64,000 nucleotides of DNA from Colletes latitarsis. Its lineage: Eukaryota > Arthropoda > Insecta > Hymenoptera > Colletidae. Positions within the stretch are counted from its first letter, which is position 1. The number at the start of each line of letters is the position of its first letter. This document shows, piece after piece, positions 1 to 14,400 of the stretch. The translations under genes were made by a program, and so were the position numbers. Where the stretch lies: assembly GCF_051014445.1 (NCBI RefSeq), contig NC_135136.1:40496001-40560000 (forward strand), in the 5' to 3' direction. The notes under the pieces are model-generated. The model saw only the letters and a list, made by a program, of their open reading frames with translations, searched no databases and was not told the DNA's origin.

Positions 1-3000
1 GATTGATTAAAGGTAGTCTAGTGGCGGGTCCTCAGGATGTAGCCTTGTGGCCAGGCTGTTTCGAGTTCAGCTGGTGGCCGGGAAGGAGGCGCATGGGGGT
101 GGAGATGACGGGGTTTCGAAGGGGTCTAAAGTTGGCTCAGACGCGATCTCTCCTGTCCTATCTCGCTCCCTTGGTTCCCCCTTTGCTCGCAGCAGACAGG
201 ACGTTTTTTCAATCTCGGGGGGCACAACATACTCGGACTTATGAATTTCCGTGTTTAAACGAGGCGCAGCTGATACCCGGACCGGTCCCGGAAGGACCAG
301 GGGGCTCCTCCCGTTGGAAAAGTTGTCTCTCTCCTCCCTTTTGCGTTCCCTGTCTCGCCGAAACGGAGGCTGCAGCTTTTCGGAGACACGTGACCGGGCA
401 CGCCCAGAATTTCTTGTATAATTCGAGAATCGCTGTCGGTGCCTGTCTCGATACATTTATCCCGTCTGCAGGAGGGTTGGCCTCTCTTTTCACTCGCTCT
501 CCCTCCCTTCGAAGAGGCGCGCGAAGAGGCCCTTTGACGCGTACCCGCTTAACAAATTAGGGGTTCGCGCGGAAACGTTAAGTCGAAAACACGACGCCAC
601 GTTTTAAACGAGGTCGCTCGTAATGGGGATCTTCTGGCTTCCAGGTCGAGAAAACCGATCTTTTGGTAATTTTTTTCTTTTCGACGTGTTAGAACACTGA
701 CGGTGTCGGGAAAACCCGCGACTAGCAGCAATTAACAGCGTATCGTGTGATTACGTAACGTCTCGTTGAATCAATCGATATTTCCTCGGTATTCTATTTA
801 TACGCGCGAATTTCTCAATACTTATTGGCTTGTGAAACTCTTCTCGAAGGGAAATCTCTCTCGCCAACTCGCCAGTATCTCCAGGTTATCGGTCTTAACG
901 CGAAATTTCAAACACATTGTTTACTTAGTTTCCCTCGCGATTATTAAAGTATCTATATCCGGGAAGCGTGTTGCGTAATGGAGGAAATCGTCGATCTGTG
1001 TAGGTATTTTTATCCGTTTGTTCATCCTCGGAATGATTTATTTTCTCCATGCATGCGATAGCACTTGGAATCAAGGTTGGATCATTTAAGTGCCCTTTTC
1101 CTCACTGATACGGAGAAGGTTAAAGGGGCAAGTAATTCTGGGTCTAAACCCTTTGATAGCGTAGCGACCAGGGGGTAGATTACATGCTTGTGATCTCTTA
1201 GATCATAGCAAATAGTCGACGCACGAAGGAACGCTAATTGTTAGTGTAAACAATGACAGACTACGTTTACATTGACATACAGAAAACAGTTATAAAACGT
1301 GAAAATATAAATAAAAAAATTCAGGACACTTTCCGGGACGTCTGGTTACTTTATCGAAATAGTATATGTTAGCATCGGCGCCTTTTTGAAAAAAATACTA
1401 GCAACGTAAATTTCTTCTTAAGAATAGCGTATCTTATCGAACCTGAACTATAAATATGTCATCGAGGTTTACGTTCAACAGCGACGATACTCTGATACGT
1501 TATAATTTCGGCGCTAACAGTATATACAATACTGATGATCCGATTTCATCGATGCCTCGTAGCACAGCGTTCAGCGATTCAAAACAAACGATCTACAAAG
1601 TACCGAAACGATGATATAATTATTACAAATGGTAATTCAATATCGATACCATATCGGTCTAAATAAATTCTATAAGAGTTACGTTTAAAAATGAGACGAG
1701 CCATGGATAAATTTCTGTAACAGTTACTGAAAATAAAAGTCCTCCATAACTGTTTTACAAACCGGAATCGATAGTATAACAGTTTTCGATACTAGCTAGG
1801 AATCCACCTTGAATAAAAACACCAGATAAGATTGGAATCCCGCGAAAAGTGTTTCAAGAAACTTAGAGAACTGGATTTATCGCGCGTCTGGTTCTCCGAG
1901 ATCAACTTTCATTCCGTAATACGCGATAAATGTCAAAGACTATCACGCGTCGCGTGAACGCGATCGCGTTCCTCCGCAAACGGTCGAAGAATGTCGGCGA
2001 TAGAATCGTTTCCACCAGTTCGTCGCCTTTGCGGGCATCGAAGTCACTAATTACCAGCGTGACTGGCCGCTCGCGTGCACGCGATTTCGTTGGTTCGATG
2101 CGCTTTCCGATCGAATCTTGGAGAAAGAGTCGCACGAACAGCGGGAAAATAATGGTTTGCATCGACGTCGAGAGACGAAATGTTATTTGTAACTAGGTGA
2201 CACGTCGGTTGCGTTGCACTGACCGGTGACTTAAAGTACGGCCCACGTGGTCTGCTCTTGATAATTGACCATTTCCCTCCTCGACGCGCTGTTAAACGCT
2301 TCTGCTCGCTCCTCTTTGCCTTCCTGGCGAGATCATTCTTAACACGAATCGCGAACTGCCTTGAATTTAGGTTATTTTCTAATTGCACGCACTTTACCGT
2401 AACTTCCGGCCTCGCGGTGCGGCGAGCGCGAGCTCTCGCACGGTTGCAGCTTTTTTCTGCGATTTTCGTCGCCTACCAGTAAATTTCAACGGATCGGGAA
2501 CAAGATACGCGCCAGGATACCGTTCTATATATTTATCGAATGTTTTGATGGATCGCGATCAAACGGGATACGCGGTTTCTCCTTCGATGCACACGGTAGT
2601 ATCAAAATTCTGCTAGTATTTATTGTTTTAAACGAACAACTGTGGTCTCTTTCCTATAGAACAATCGGAACCGAGGTCTATTATTAGGCTGAATTCCGAA
2701 TTTAAATTCCGTATCTGTTGCAGGGGACAATGCACGATAGTTCTTCGAAATAGTATATCTTTAGAAGAAGAGTCTTCCATTGAATGGTATTGTTGCAAGC
2801 GTGAATTAAAATCCGAATCTTTTTATTATGCTAATGGCGAGTAGACGGTTTCGGTCGCCGATATCTCTCCGAGACACGATCGTCAAAGGACGTCGTTAAT
2901 CCCTCCACATTGTGAGAGTACGGTAGTTGATTGTGAATGTTTCAGCGTCGATTGACGTCACATTTGACGCAAAACGTCAGTTTTGTGTGTCGCGTTTAAT

Positions 3001-5448
3001 ATGGTAATCGAACCGGAGCGCCCCAGACTCGAGTTCCGTGAAAATGTTGCGATATTAAACGGTGCTAATTCCCCCCCTGTAACGCGCGCGTATCGATTCT
3101 ATGAATCACGATAACGCTGATAGGCAATTAAATCGGTCGTATCGTTTCGTCGTGTTTCCGTGGCGATTCTTTTAAAATTTTATCGCCCCGATTAACGCGA
3201 GCACGATCGTTGCGGGTATATTTAGAGTTTTCCTGATTAGACGAAAGAAAAATCCACGGCAATTAACCAGATCTTTGTCGCGGCGCGATATCGTACGTAG
3301 CTTACGACACGGCTGTTACTGGGACAAGGTCGTCGCGAAGTCTGGAATGTCTCCTGAAAAGCAATTCCGCGGTTTGAGATCGTATCTCGATCGAGCGCGT
3401 TGCTGGAAACTCGTTTTCGATCTGAAAATCGATCAACGATGCATTTAAGAGTACGAGACAGATTTTTTTTTTAAGTAATGTCGTTGCTCGCGATTATTTT
3501 ATAAAGAAATATACGTAACAAAGTAGGTCGTAGGTATCCACAAATTACCTTAGACTTAATTCTTGGCCAGCGCAGGGCAATATATTTAAAAATAAAATAA
3601 ATTGCCGGGTCGTAGCCGGATCCAACCCTTATAAATAAAGGGTTGGAATATAGGTCGCGGTGTCGTATTGTTCGTGCAGTGGACGATATCGTGGCGCACG
3701 CTCTCGATATGATGGCGGAAGTCGAATCGTGGCACGAAATCTCGCGAAAACGGAAACTAGCGGATTGAGTCTGCAACCGGATCCCGATCGCGGTCGGGAA
3801 ATAATCGACGCCGGGGTAGCAGATGGCACGAAACAATTTCTCTTGGTGGCAAATATTTTACCTTCAAACAGAGCGCACAATGGCGGCTGGGGTACACAAT
3901 AGTTCGTGTTCCTAACAAGGAAAAGCCTGCAGTTTTTGGAAACTCTGTTGACCGGTGTTCGAGGGGGTGCCCCGACCACAAAAGTATCGCATTCGCGCGG
4001 CCGTATTCTGGTTTACGTACCACCCCCGGGCCAGAAAAGGCGACAACCCTCGAAGCTGTGCTATCCGTCGTACAATATTTGCTCGTCGATATTTACACCG
4101 GCCCTCTCGACGTTTGTTCCGTTGTTGTAGACGTTTGTCGGGATATTTATCGAATCTTCAATGGCGCTTTAATAGCGTAGGGGCATATTCAACGGTACTT
4201 CTAATCGTTTTAACGACGTAATAGGGGAAACCCGGTTACAATAACACTTTGACTTTAAAGTACGATTAACGCAAAAACTATTCCACTTTTGCGCAGTTGG
4301 TATTCGATGAACGGATACCGTGTACAAGTATAAGGGATCCCTTCTTACCATGCTGCTCGTAGGATAACTGACCAACCTTTTCAACCCTCGTGTCAATAAT
4401 CAAAATCTCTACTGATCAAACACCTTCCGTGTCTCATCCTTGTACTCAACGGTTCCTCCGTAAATTGTTATTGTCGAAAAGAGCAAATAATGGGGGTTCG
4501 AAGCGTTTGCGCGTGAAAAGTTTTTTTCAACGATACATGGAAAAGTAATTGACGCGAGGGTCGAGCTGGCCAAAAGCGATTGGTACATTTACCCCCGGGG
4601 GAGGGGAAAAAAAATGTCAGGCGTCGCGTGGCTGCTCGAGCCAGCCAGGATTCCTTAGGAAGAGGGATATTATTCGGTTGCGGAGTGGGGTCGCGCGTGG
4701 CCACACAGTGTGCGTTTAACTACCCTCGATGGTGCGTGTGTGGGTGTGCGGATGTGTGCGTGTGTGGATCAGCCGGCTAGATGAAGTAGAGACCGGCCGA
4801 GATAAAACACACTGTAAACGGCCGGGTCTGGTCGGATATTTGGTTACAGGGAGGCGGCGGCACGTGCGTCGGAGCTCCGGCGGGCCAGGTGGTGGAGCTC
4901 GTGCCGTTGAAGAAACAGAAGAGGCCGCGGGGGTGGGAGGTTTAGGCGACGTCGGCGCCGAAGGAAGGGGAGTAGGAGGATGCGAAGCGGTAGGAGCGAC
5001 CGTAATCGAGGAGGTTAGTTCACCGGTGGCGGATGGCGAGGTCTGCTGCAGCGACAGCAGTACCACCAACTACCACCACCGACGTCACCATCACCTCCAT
5101 CATATACACCGTCGCCATAGTCATCGTCACCAGCAGCGTCGCCGATGTCACCAACGAAGGGACGGCGTAGCAGCGGCTAGCGACGAGCTCGTCGTCGACG
5201 AGGAAGCCGACGATGAGGCTACGTGTCAGGGCCAGCCTGCCGACGCTCGTCATCGGGACATCCACGAGCTACGCCATCTTCATCATCATCACCACCATCA
5301 CCTGCGTCACCTTCACCAACGGCTGCGGGACGACAGACCTCCTTGCGATCGGAACGACGACGACCGCGCCGTCGATCGCATCGTGCGAACCACCGACCGC
5401 CACGCGGATGGTACCACCGCCACCGACAACCCTGCCACCGTCACTGCC
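1..5448. other. Upstream flank and likely 5' leader of spitz; no gene seen
   Basis: I find no supportable gene here. The open frames in the first 600 bases and around 2-4 kb are short, overlap on both strands and show no recognisable domain. The final part (about 4730-5448) is CpG-rich, with a GT-rich stretch near 4730-4770 and CAC/CAT triplets near 5060-5310. It is open in the same frame as the spitz start codon back to 4729. I treat it as 5' untranslated or leader sequence because the signal peptide begins at 5449. No transcription start can be fixed from sequence alone. Confidence 0.5.
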
Positions 5449-8400
5449 ATGACGAGAGGATGCAGGATCCCACCCTACCTCGCCACTCTGCTCATCCTCT
5501 CTTACACTCTCTTCGGTATAGCAGGTTAGTGAATTTATCTTTAACATTTCGTGACCCCCGTGCTTCCCTTTCTTCCCTCCTCTTGACAAACAGTGGCAAG
5601 TGATATTGTGCACACTGTCCATAGATATGGTTCTCGATTCCACGATTAACAGTGTGAACTCGTAATCTATCGCGCCTGGAGGCGACTCGAGCCCGTCGAC
5701 CACTTGACTTTTAAGTGCTACTAGCTCTTCGTACGTGTTTAGTGTACAGTGTTCTGCTTGGTTCGAGTCCTTGTAGAAGTCAGTCGATACGTCCGTTTCG
5801 AAGGAGATTTTTGGTCGCCCGTGTGACTCCATTCTTTTCGTCGGAGCATGAGTCAGCTCTTCGACGATGATATTTAGCCGTTCGAGAACGGAGGAATTAA
5901 ACGCCGTAATGTTCGCGCCTCGAGTTGTCCTAATTCCTTGATCTACTCTAGAAAGTTGTAGACTGTAGGTGGTGTACGCGTCTCGTTTGGAATATCAGCA
6001 GAATTTTTAACGAACAATAGAGGATTTCAGGTTGGATTTGACACAGTGTGATATAGACGTCTCTATTCAGACTTAATTTAAAAAAAATGAATTTAAAAAT
6101 CGGGCGTAAAGTGTTAGGAATGGTTTAGAAAGGATAGAAGTATTTCTGGTCGAACAAAAGAGAAAAGTAGTCTTTTGACGATGAACTTGTTTCGTCCCAA
6201 GGTATAATATTGCTTTGAATGGCAAAATTGCAGTACATGTACTCGAAAAAGGATCCCAAACGCGTCGAGATAAATCGCCGCCGTATTCGTTCGTGAGAAA
6301 CAAGTCCATTGTCCGTGTTCCTAAAACACGATCTGGATCGAGCGTGTACGGCGACAGATTGCAAGACTTGCCACACGTGCGTCGTTGAAACTCCGATGAC
6401 CGGTGACGATTACGTGCATACCGGGCGAATTATTCGCTCGAATTTGAACACATGGTACTGAATGGCGTCGAATCCCGCGCGAAGGGACAAAGGGGCCGCA
6501 AAGGGACTCCGACGAGGGAAGGAAAAGCAACAATTCAGACGAATTACAATGCTAGCTGCTGTAACGTTGCTTCTTGAAATAACCGGGTACCTTAGGATCG
6601 ATTAAACGAAACTGGCGTTTACCGAGAAGTAACCAAATTACGTTATTAACAGTTATTTCTTTTCAAAATTTTAGTATAAAATTCGGAAATATTCAATAAT
6701 CGTCACTTTATAGCATTTCTAATGACACTGAAATTATTTGGAAGTCTATAAATGTTTGAAGAAATGATTGTAAATTTGCAAGTGCAGAGATCATCGCAAA
6801 AATATTAATAGAGGATTCTAGAGGCCAAAATAAGACGAAAATCAAGAATACCAATTTGTTGATGGAGGCTTCATTAAAAAGTTATTAAAAAATTAAATTA
6901 AAAGATTTCAAATCATTCTGAAAAAATTATTTTCGGTTGCGGGGCTCAATTACAATCATTTTTGGTCATTAGACATACCCCCGAAATCCTACTCAGTTTC
7001 GAGAAAAAAATTCGAGGTGTGAAATTTTTTGACAAAATTGAAAATTTCAAATCATACTAAAAAAAATTATATTTAGTTACAGGGGTCAATTACAATCAAT
7101 TTTTGTCCTTATACATACCCCCGAAATCTTATCGACTTTCGAGAAAAAAATTCCTAATCGAAAATGTATAATTTCTGGCCAGAAATCGTTCCCTGAAATT
7201 TCATGCATATCTTTAAAACGTCATAACTTCTGAACGGATTGGACGATTTTAATGTTTAAGGAAGCAATCAACACGTATTTTAGTAAAGAATACGTAGAAA
7301 TTATAAAAATATTGGAAAAGTTGCTCTTTGACCCCGTAAAATGGGAAAAACCACATAAAAGTGGTCCAATTTTCAAACGGCCATAACTCCTACAATTCTG
7401 AATATATTTCAATGAAACTTTTTTCTGAAGTAGAGCTCATGGGTACCTACAAAAAAGTATTAGACAACTTTTCTGTAGGGCGTCAAATAAAATTATCAAA
7501 AATGGAAAACTAATATTTAAGAAAAATCGACAGGGGGTAGGTGTCTAAATTTCTCGGCGAAAAAAAAAAATTTCAAATCATTCTAAAAAAATTATTTTTA
7601 GCTAGGGGGGTCAATTACAGTCATTTTTGGTGAATAGACATACCCCCAAAATCCTACTCACTTTCTAGAAAAAAATTCAGTACGTTCGGAACTTTAAACG
7701 TTAATAACTTTTTAACGAAGCCTTCATCAACAAATTGGTATTCTTGATTTTCGTCTTATTTTGGCCTCTAGAATCCCCCATTAAAATTTTTCCCAGGGTT
7801 GGCCAAACACCCTGTACGTAAATGGCGGTGGCAAGTTTCGTACCGATATCGCGAGTAGTTTGTCGTTTTAAAAATGGTAAAAATGGTCTAATTCGGATGG
7901 TCAGGCTGGAAGGGCTTAATCCTGAGGCACGCGTAGTATTGTGGAACGTTGATCCCCTTCGAGCCGTACGGCAGATTGCAAAATTATAACAGGTGACAGA
8001 TAGCGAAGTCTCGCACGGGCGGCTGCAACGCGCAGCAGTGTTGTGCACAGGAACGCCGTACTCTCGGGCTCATTCTCCTCTCTCGAGTTTGCTTGACATG
8101 TGCAAATATTTCGGTGTTTCGTGTTATTCGATGGGATGCCCGATTAACAGGAGGATTTCAGGTGCCTGGCATTCCTGCGACCACTTTTTACTCGTCTGAA
8201 TTTCGGACATTTGCAAAATCTTACCGAGGCGGGACAAAAAAGACTCGACACACTGTCCGTTAAAGTATGTCGACCACATCTTGACTCGTGTCTTTAAACA
8301 GAGGGTACTGGGGTAAACGTGTTAGAAGAAAAGACAATTCGATTTTCCATTGGATAAACATGGAAGTTTGCGACGCGTCAGTGGCCAATAACGCGCGAGC

Positions 8401-11400
8401 AAGTATTGAAAAATTCGAAGGAAGGAGGAAGAATCTGATTGAAAAGTGAAAAGTGTTGGAGTTAATGGCACTAACTTAAATTAACGACGAAGGGAACGTC
8501 ATAAAAGGTTGGCAAGGATAACGGAGGAATGCGGGAAGAAAAGAAAAAGAAAGAATGGTTTTAGAGTTAAGTTTTTAAGGTAGAGGGGGCGAATCGAGCA
8601 CGAGCACTTAGGCCAGCCCTAAAATACGGCCGCCCTTTGTGTTTGGTAAACCTGGAAGCCGTCGGAATTTCTAAAGCACCCATTCGACAATTCGCCTCTC
8701 CCTCGTGCCGGTAATGGGATAAATGATGCTTGGCCTTTAGTCGTTACACAACTTAATCGAGCAAATTTGCCGCTCAGCCGCTTTCGCGCCGAGCTTTTAT
8801 CGATCTACGGTTAACAGGACGATTGTGATTTTGCATGGACAATAGGGGCTCTTTTCAACGCGGCGAGAACAAGGTCCGTTTTTCTCACGAAATCCCATCT
8901 TACCTAAAATGTTTGCACAAACCACCGATTTTGATCGACTCAAATTTTCCTATGGAAGTCTAATTTTTTTTGTGCTTTTGTCAACAGACGCCTGTTCATC
9001 GCGGTCGACGCCGAAGCCACGGCCACCGACGCCGACGCCTCGACCAAATATCACATTCCACATGTACACGTGTCCACCGGATTATGCGGAATGGTACTGC
9101 TTGAACGGTGCCACATGTTTCACTGTCAAAATCGTCGATTCCCTCCTTTATAATTGTTTGTAAGTACCGAACGCCGCTCTATCTTTTCTCTTATCTCGTT
9201 GGTATATCGTGGAATTTTCATTTGCTTCCGATTAAAAAGACGAATCCACGTTGAAGGCTGGATTTAATCGAACCGAAGTCCCGCTGCTCGCAATTGTGCG
9301 CAAAGCGTACGCACGCATGGGAACGCAAACGTACTCGCATACTAACGCGCACTTGGCGCAATCGCGGATATTTAAATCATGGCCGCGTTTGACTCGCGTG
9401 TTTTCGTGACCAATGAAACAGCCGTTAACCGATTATTGCTATCGCATCTATCTACCATGCGACGTTCCTGTTCACTTTAGAAATCTACCGTGAATAATAA
9501 CCGCGAGTTCTCTCGCAGACTGGGCGAACGGTATTTGTTGTATCGAGCACTTGAACTTTAATTTATGCTGCGTTTGAATGTTCCTTCGCGTGATCGTGAC
9601 GGGAAAAACGGATTTCTCTGTTCATCGACTGTACCAATTTGCAAGCTTCGTTGTACCTAATCGTACACGACTACTCGTCTTGCTTTCAAATTCTAATAAT
9701 TTCGATTCACGATCGATACGATCGACGTTCTACCGAATTTCGGTTTACACGGATAATCGTCAACATTTGGGAGACAGTTTCCGCGTAATCGACGATTTCG
9801 ACGACCGATGTCCCGGATAATCGGCCTTTAACCGCCGACTTTCGACAATTTAGATCGCCCGCGATAGAGACTCGCGTTGTCTCGCTTAAAGTACATTTTA
9901 GTGTCGTTTTCGCTGATAATCATCGAACTGCCCACCCCTACGTTTCAGGTAACCGGTGTACTCGTACCTGTGTTTCGAAGTCTGATTCCGTATTTTCGAA
10001 ACGACCGCGTAAATCGTGGCTCCACGGAAGATTTACGAGCTCGTAAATACACCGACGTTCGCATAAATTTTTTCGATACTCGGTGTTCGTCTACGCGAGC
10101 ACACGATTCCGCTAATGGTTTCGACGCTCGAATTCCCCGTAGGAAGCCTGGAGTTTCGGTTCGCAGAAAATTGATCGTGGTTTCGCGAGTTTCACGTTTC
10201 CGCGAACGAATCCGGATTGCGCAAGATTGTTCCGCCCTGTCGTTCCCCGTTTAAAATCGACAACGGAGCTCGTGGAGATAAGATACGGGTCCTACGAATC
10301 GACGATCGAGGCAGAAAAACCCGCTTCGTAAGAGAACGATTACGACACCTCCGCATTATGCCGGGAATTTCAGCGTCGCGAAGACGCTTTGGAATCTTGC
10401 GTAATGAGAAGACACTCCCTTTGTAAATAAGAGTCGGTCGGGCATATTAGACGAAAATACTCGGCCAGCGGAGACAGCTGATCGTGAGAATCGAACGCTC
10501 GCTGCTACGAAACCTGAATCTCACGAATTCTTAGCGCAACTCTATCAAAGAGCACGCAAACAACTTCCACGGTAATTTATATACAAGACGATCCGGGAGA
10601 AAGCACACCGGGTACTATGTCAATGAATTCTATCGGGTTGGCCAATAACTAATTTCAAAGTATCAACCGTTTGCAATCGACTTTCACACGTTATATTTTT
10701 CCAACTCGAAATAATAATAAAGACGGATTCCCAGAATTTCCAAAATGTCCTGGACGAATGCCCGACCGCGTGTACGAGTCAAAAGGTGTACGAGGCTGGG
10801 GAACATTAGACGAACCGACTTTTTTCTCGCTCACGCGCACCCTCCGTGACCCCCCATTGCCGTGGGGTTGAATCCATCGACGTGGGTGGAACAATCGCGA
10901 ACGATACCGGGGCGAGAAGGTCGGAAAAGGGACCGACCTTTCGCCCCTGCCGACGCTAATCCTCGGTTGCGCCGCGTCGACACGTACGCCGAAATTCCTA
11001 CGGGAACCACCTCCATTTTCCCTTGGTCCCGTGATCATGGATCGACACGTCCCTAGACCACCGTGTCTAGGTCGATCCGTGGCCTTTGAAGGGACAGGGA
11101 CCATCGCTTTTCCTCGAAAACTCAAGAATTTAACGAGTCGAAATTCCTAAAGGACCAACACCGAATGATGGTCGTAGGAGACTGATTCCTCTCGCGAGGC
11201 ATCGTGCGTGCCACTTTTTCCTCGTTCGCGCTCCCATAATTTCCGCGTAGCGAGCACACACAGGAGTATTCCGCGAAACGGACGGAGAAAATTCTGGTCG
11301 TGGAAAGTGCTGGATAATAAGCGTTTCCACTTTCTTGCGTCTCTCGTGCTCGACGAGGACATTTGCCAACGAGACCGACCGAACGGACGATTCGTAGCGA

Positions 11401-14400
11401 TCGGGGGTCGCGAAAAATCGCGATTTTGCGTAAGTATTCTTGCGTCGGTTTACGCGCGTGTCGAGCAATGACGTCAAAAGTGAGAAAACACGATGGAAAC
11501 TAGATTTACGCGATCCGGACGCGAGTAAATCTCTTTTCATCATCGACACCTATATTGCTATAATTAAGCGTAGACGGCTTGGGAAATGTACTGGAAGGTC
11601 GTCGATCAGATCGATAAACAGTACTGAAAGTAAGCCAACGGTAAATCATTGCGCCACGTACTCGCAACTGAATTGTCTACCTACACGGTATTTGTTCGTT
11701 TGTTTATTTACGTTGACACGTGTTGCCCGTAAAAAACCGTGCCTGCGGGCAGGCTCAAGTATGCAAACTGTCGTTCGATCCATGCTTCCGGTTTGCATCT
11801 ACCGATATCTCTTCGTACTCTTTCGCATCCTCCAAGTGTTTCACGCAATCGTGATTTACCCTTAAGTGGACTCTCAATCTCAACCGAATTATTTTACTTT
11901 CAAATTATTTTCCAAATAATTACATGTACAATATTAGTTTAAATTTGTGGAGGGTCCCCAATAATCCACTTAAGGGTTAAATAATATTTCACGTACAGTG
12001 TCATCGAGCTGAACGTATCGACGTGCCGAGTTCTCGTATTTGCTCTGGTCCGGAAAAGTGTGCATTTACGTGAAATCCGTTGTAAAAGCACGGCTGGAGA
12101 ACGGGGTCTCCCGAGATCGGTGACGGTTAACGTTTCGTCGCGTGGGAGTAACGGAAGCGTCGCTCAAGTGCTCGGTTCCGCGAGCGAAAGAAGCGAACGG
12201 TCAGAACTCTCGGCGAACGAAAACGATGGAAAGCCACGTACGTACGTACCGGTTACCAACGGACGCGTCCGTGAAACAATTAAGCGTGAATTCTCTCGAA
12301 TACCGGCGCGGCGTTCCTGCTGGTTCGACGGCGATTTAAATTAATCGTAAATCTTTTCGGGTTCTCCGCCGACCCTTGCTGGAACCGTGCGTTCGGTTAA
12401 TTATTCCGCTCGAAGGGCGCCATCATCGCTGCTCGGTACCGTTCGGGCGAAATCGACCGTGAGAATCATTTTAATTATCGCGTAATTACGGGGCCCTCTA
12501 AACCGATATGTTTATAGGCAGCGTTTTCTTCGTCTTCGTCTACGTGTTCCTTCTTTTTTTAATAATAATTAAGTGTACTAATTGGGTGGTTCGAGCGACG
12601 GCGTACCTATCTGATTAATGCCCGATACTAAAGGCGGTTCGTGCCTAAAGAGCAGGTTTTATAACTTCCTGGATTTCGCGCGGCGGTTTTGCGGAAGCGC
12701 CGCGGAGGAACAATAAAGTCGGCCGCTCGCGATCTAGCGCAACACAGGCCGACTTTAATCGTTCATTTTTCTCTTTTCTGTATTGCAGATGCGCCAACGG
12801 TTATATCGGGCAGAGATGCGAGTTCAAGGATTTAGATGGTTCCTATTTACGTAAGTACCATCCAACGCCTCGATGAGATACGATTTTCTACATTGTAACG
12901 AGATATCCCCCCGGGGGACGTTCTCGACCCGGATTCTCCGGATCGTTCGCGGCTTCCTGGACGCGAGCTTGGTCCCGATCCAGAAATCACGAAACGCCAA
13001 ACGCTTTTCGAAGTTGAAAAGGACACCGGCCGCACCCGGAAGCCCCGAACAGTGTCCACTTTGCATACGTTTCGTGAAATGGCAGCCGACCTGGCGTAGT
13101 CACGATCGTACAATTAGTTCGCATTCAATCCGAAAGGCATTAGGGCTAGTCTGAGAAACAGGAAACTGTGTCTGCTAGCTAAGAACCCCGATCTTGTGTT
13201 ACAGCTTCCCGGCAACGTGTAATGTTGGAGACAGCCAGCATCGCCGGCGGTGCCACGATAGCAGTATTCCTCGTCGTTATCATTTGCATAGCGGCTTACA
13301 TCCACTGTAAGCGAAAGCAAAAGGAATTGCGGTCGAGGTATGTATTTCATCCGCCTTCTTCGTTCGGGAGTTTCCAAACTATTTTTCTATTTACGTTCGA
13401 ACGTTGTTTGTTCTTCCTCTTGTTGCTACAAAATTGCATAACTTCGTCCCTGAGCGGAGTCTCTTGTTTCGATGACTAACGGCATCGTTATCGCGAAAAC
13501 GCAATCTGACCGAGAAGACTGATTTTTCTCGCATCACGAACATCGCCCAAGGGCGTTCTTTATACGTAACACCTTCTCGACGATCGGTGCCAATGTCTCG
13601 CCGTTACATATTAAAAAAGTATCCTTAACGTAGTTTCTAACGTATAAAAACATTCTATTGCGCTCAAGAGCATATTACGGTATATATCGGCAAAAACAAG
13701 GACAGAATTTCTTTTCCATTCAAATTTACGGCCCCCCCTGAGATCTATCGAACCCCATAGAGGTCCGTGAACCCTTGGTTAAGAACCCCTCTGTTCTCAG
13801 TCGTTGCCTATTCTTCTTCGATGCAGCGCGAAGACCTCTCAGACTCCGAGTTCTCTTTAGAAAAGAGCTTTCCCCGATTTGCAAATACGTCGTAGATATA
13901 TTCGTGAATTTCGTCCACGTACCTTTGACGATGAAATTTCACATTCGACGTTATTTCTGTGGTAACAGTGACTGCGTCGACACGGTGGATGGTCCTGGCC
14001 GAGATCCGGAGCTGAGGCCGTTTAGCAACCGCAGCCGCTCCCTCATGATCTTCATGACCAAGAATCCTAACAGCTCGGTAAGTAAAGAATACGTGTACTA
14101 ACATCGGTATTCGTTCGTCGACTCCTCCCGCCCGACGACCGTTCGAATTCCTGTAACCGATTTATTTCTTAGTCTTTCTATTTATTACTCTCCGGCACTT
14201 CTGTCGATTCGTCCGTATCGTTGTGTCGTGGATCGATCGTTCCCCGCGCGTTATTTCTAAATCTTTGTTTTATCGAGATTAGAATCAACGTGCAGGCGCT
14301 TAATTGGTCGAAAGGTTCTACGTTTCAAAATATTAGGTTGCGAAACAAGTCCGTCGGCGTTTCTTTATGTGAATATTAAACGCTGCCAATCATATTGTAC

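Noticed and set aside
3..560. 185-codon + strand open frame at the window start
   Set aside because: No domain or splice support; both strands are open in the same stretch, as expected from CpG-rich DNA with few stops.
14330..14400. Possible mariner terminal segment (TTAGGTTGCGAAACAAGTCC)
   Set aside because: Resembles the end of hymenopteran mariner elements, but no second terminus or transposase remnant is visible nearby.
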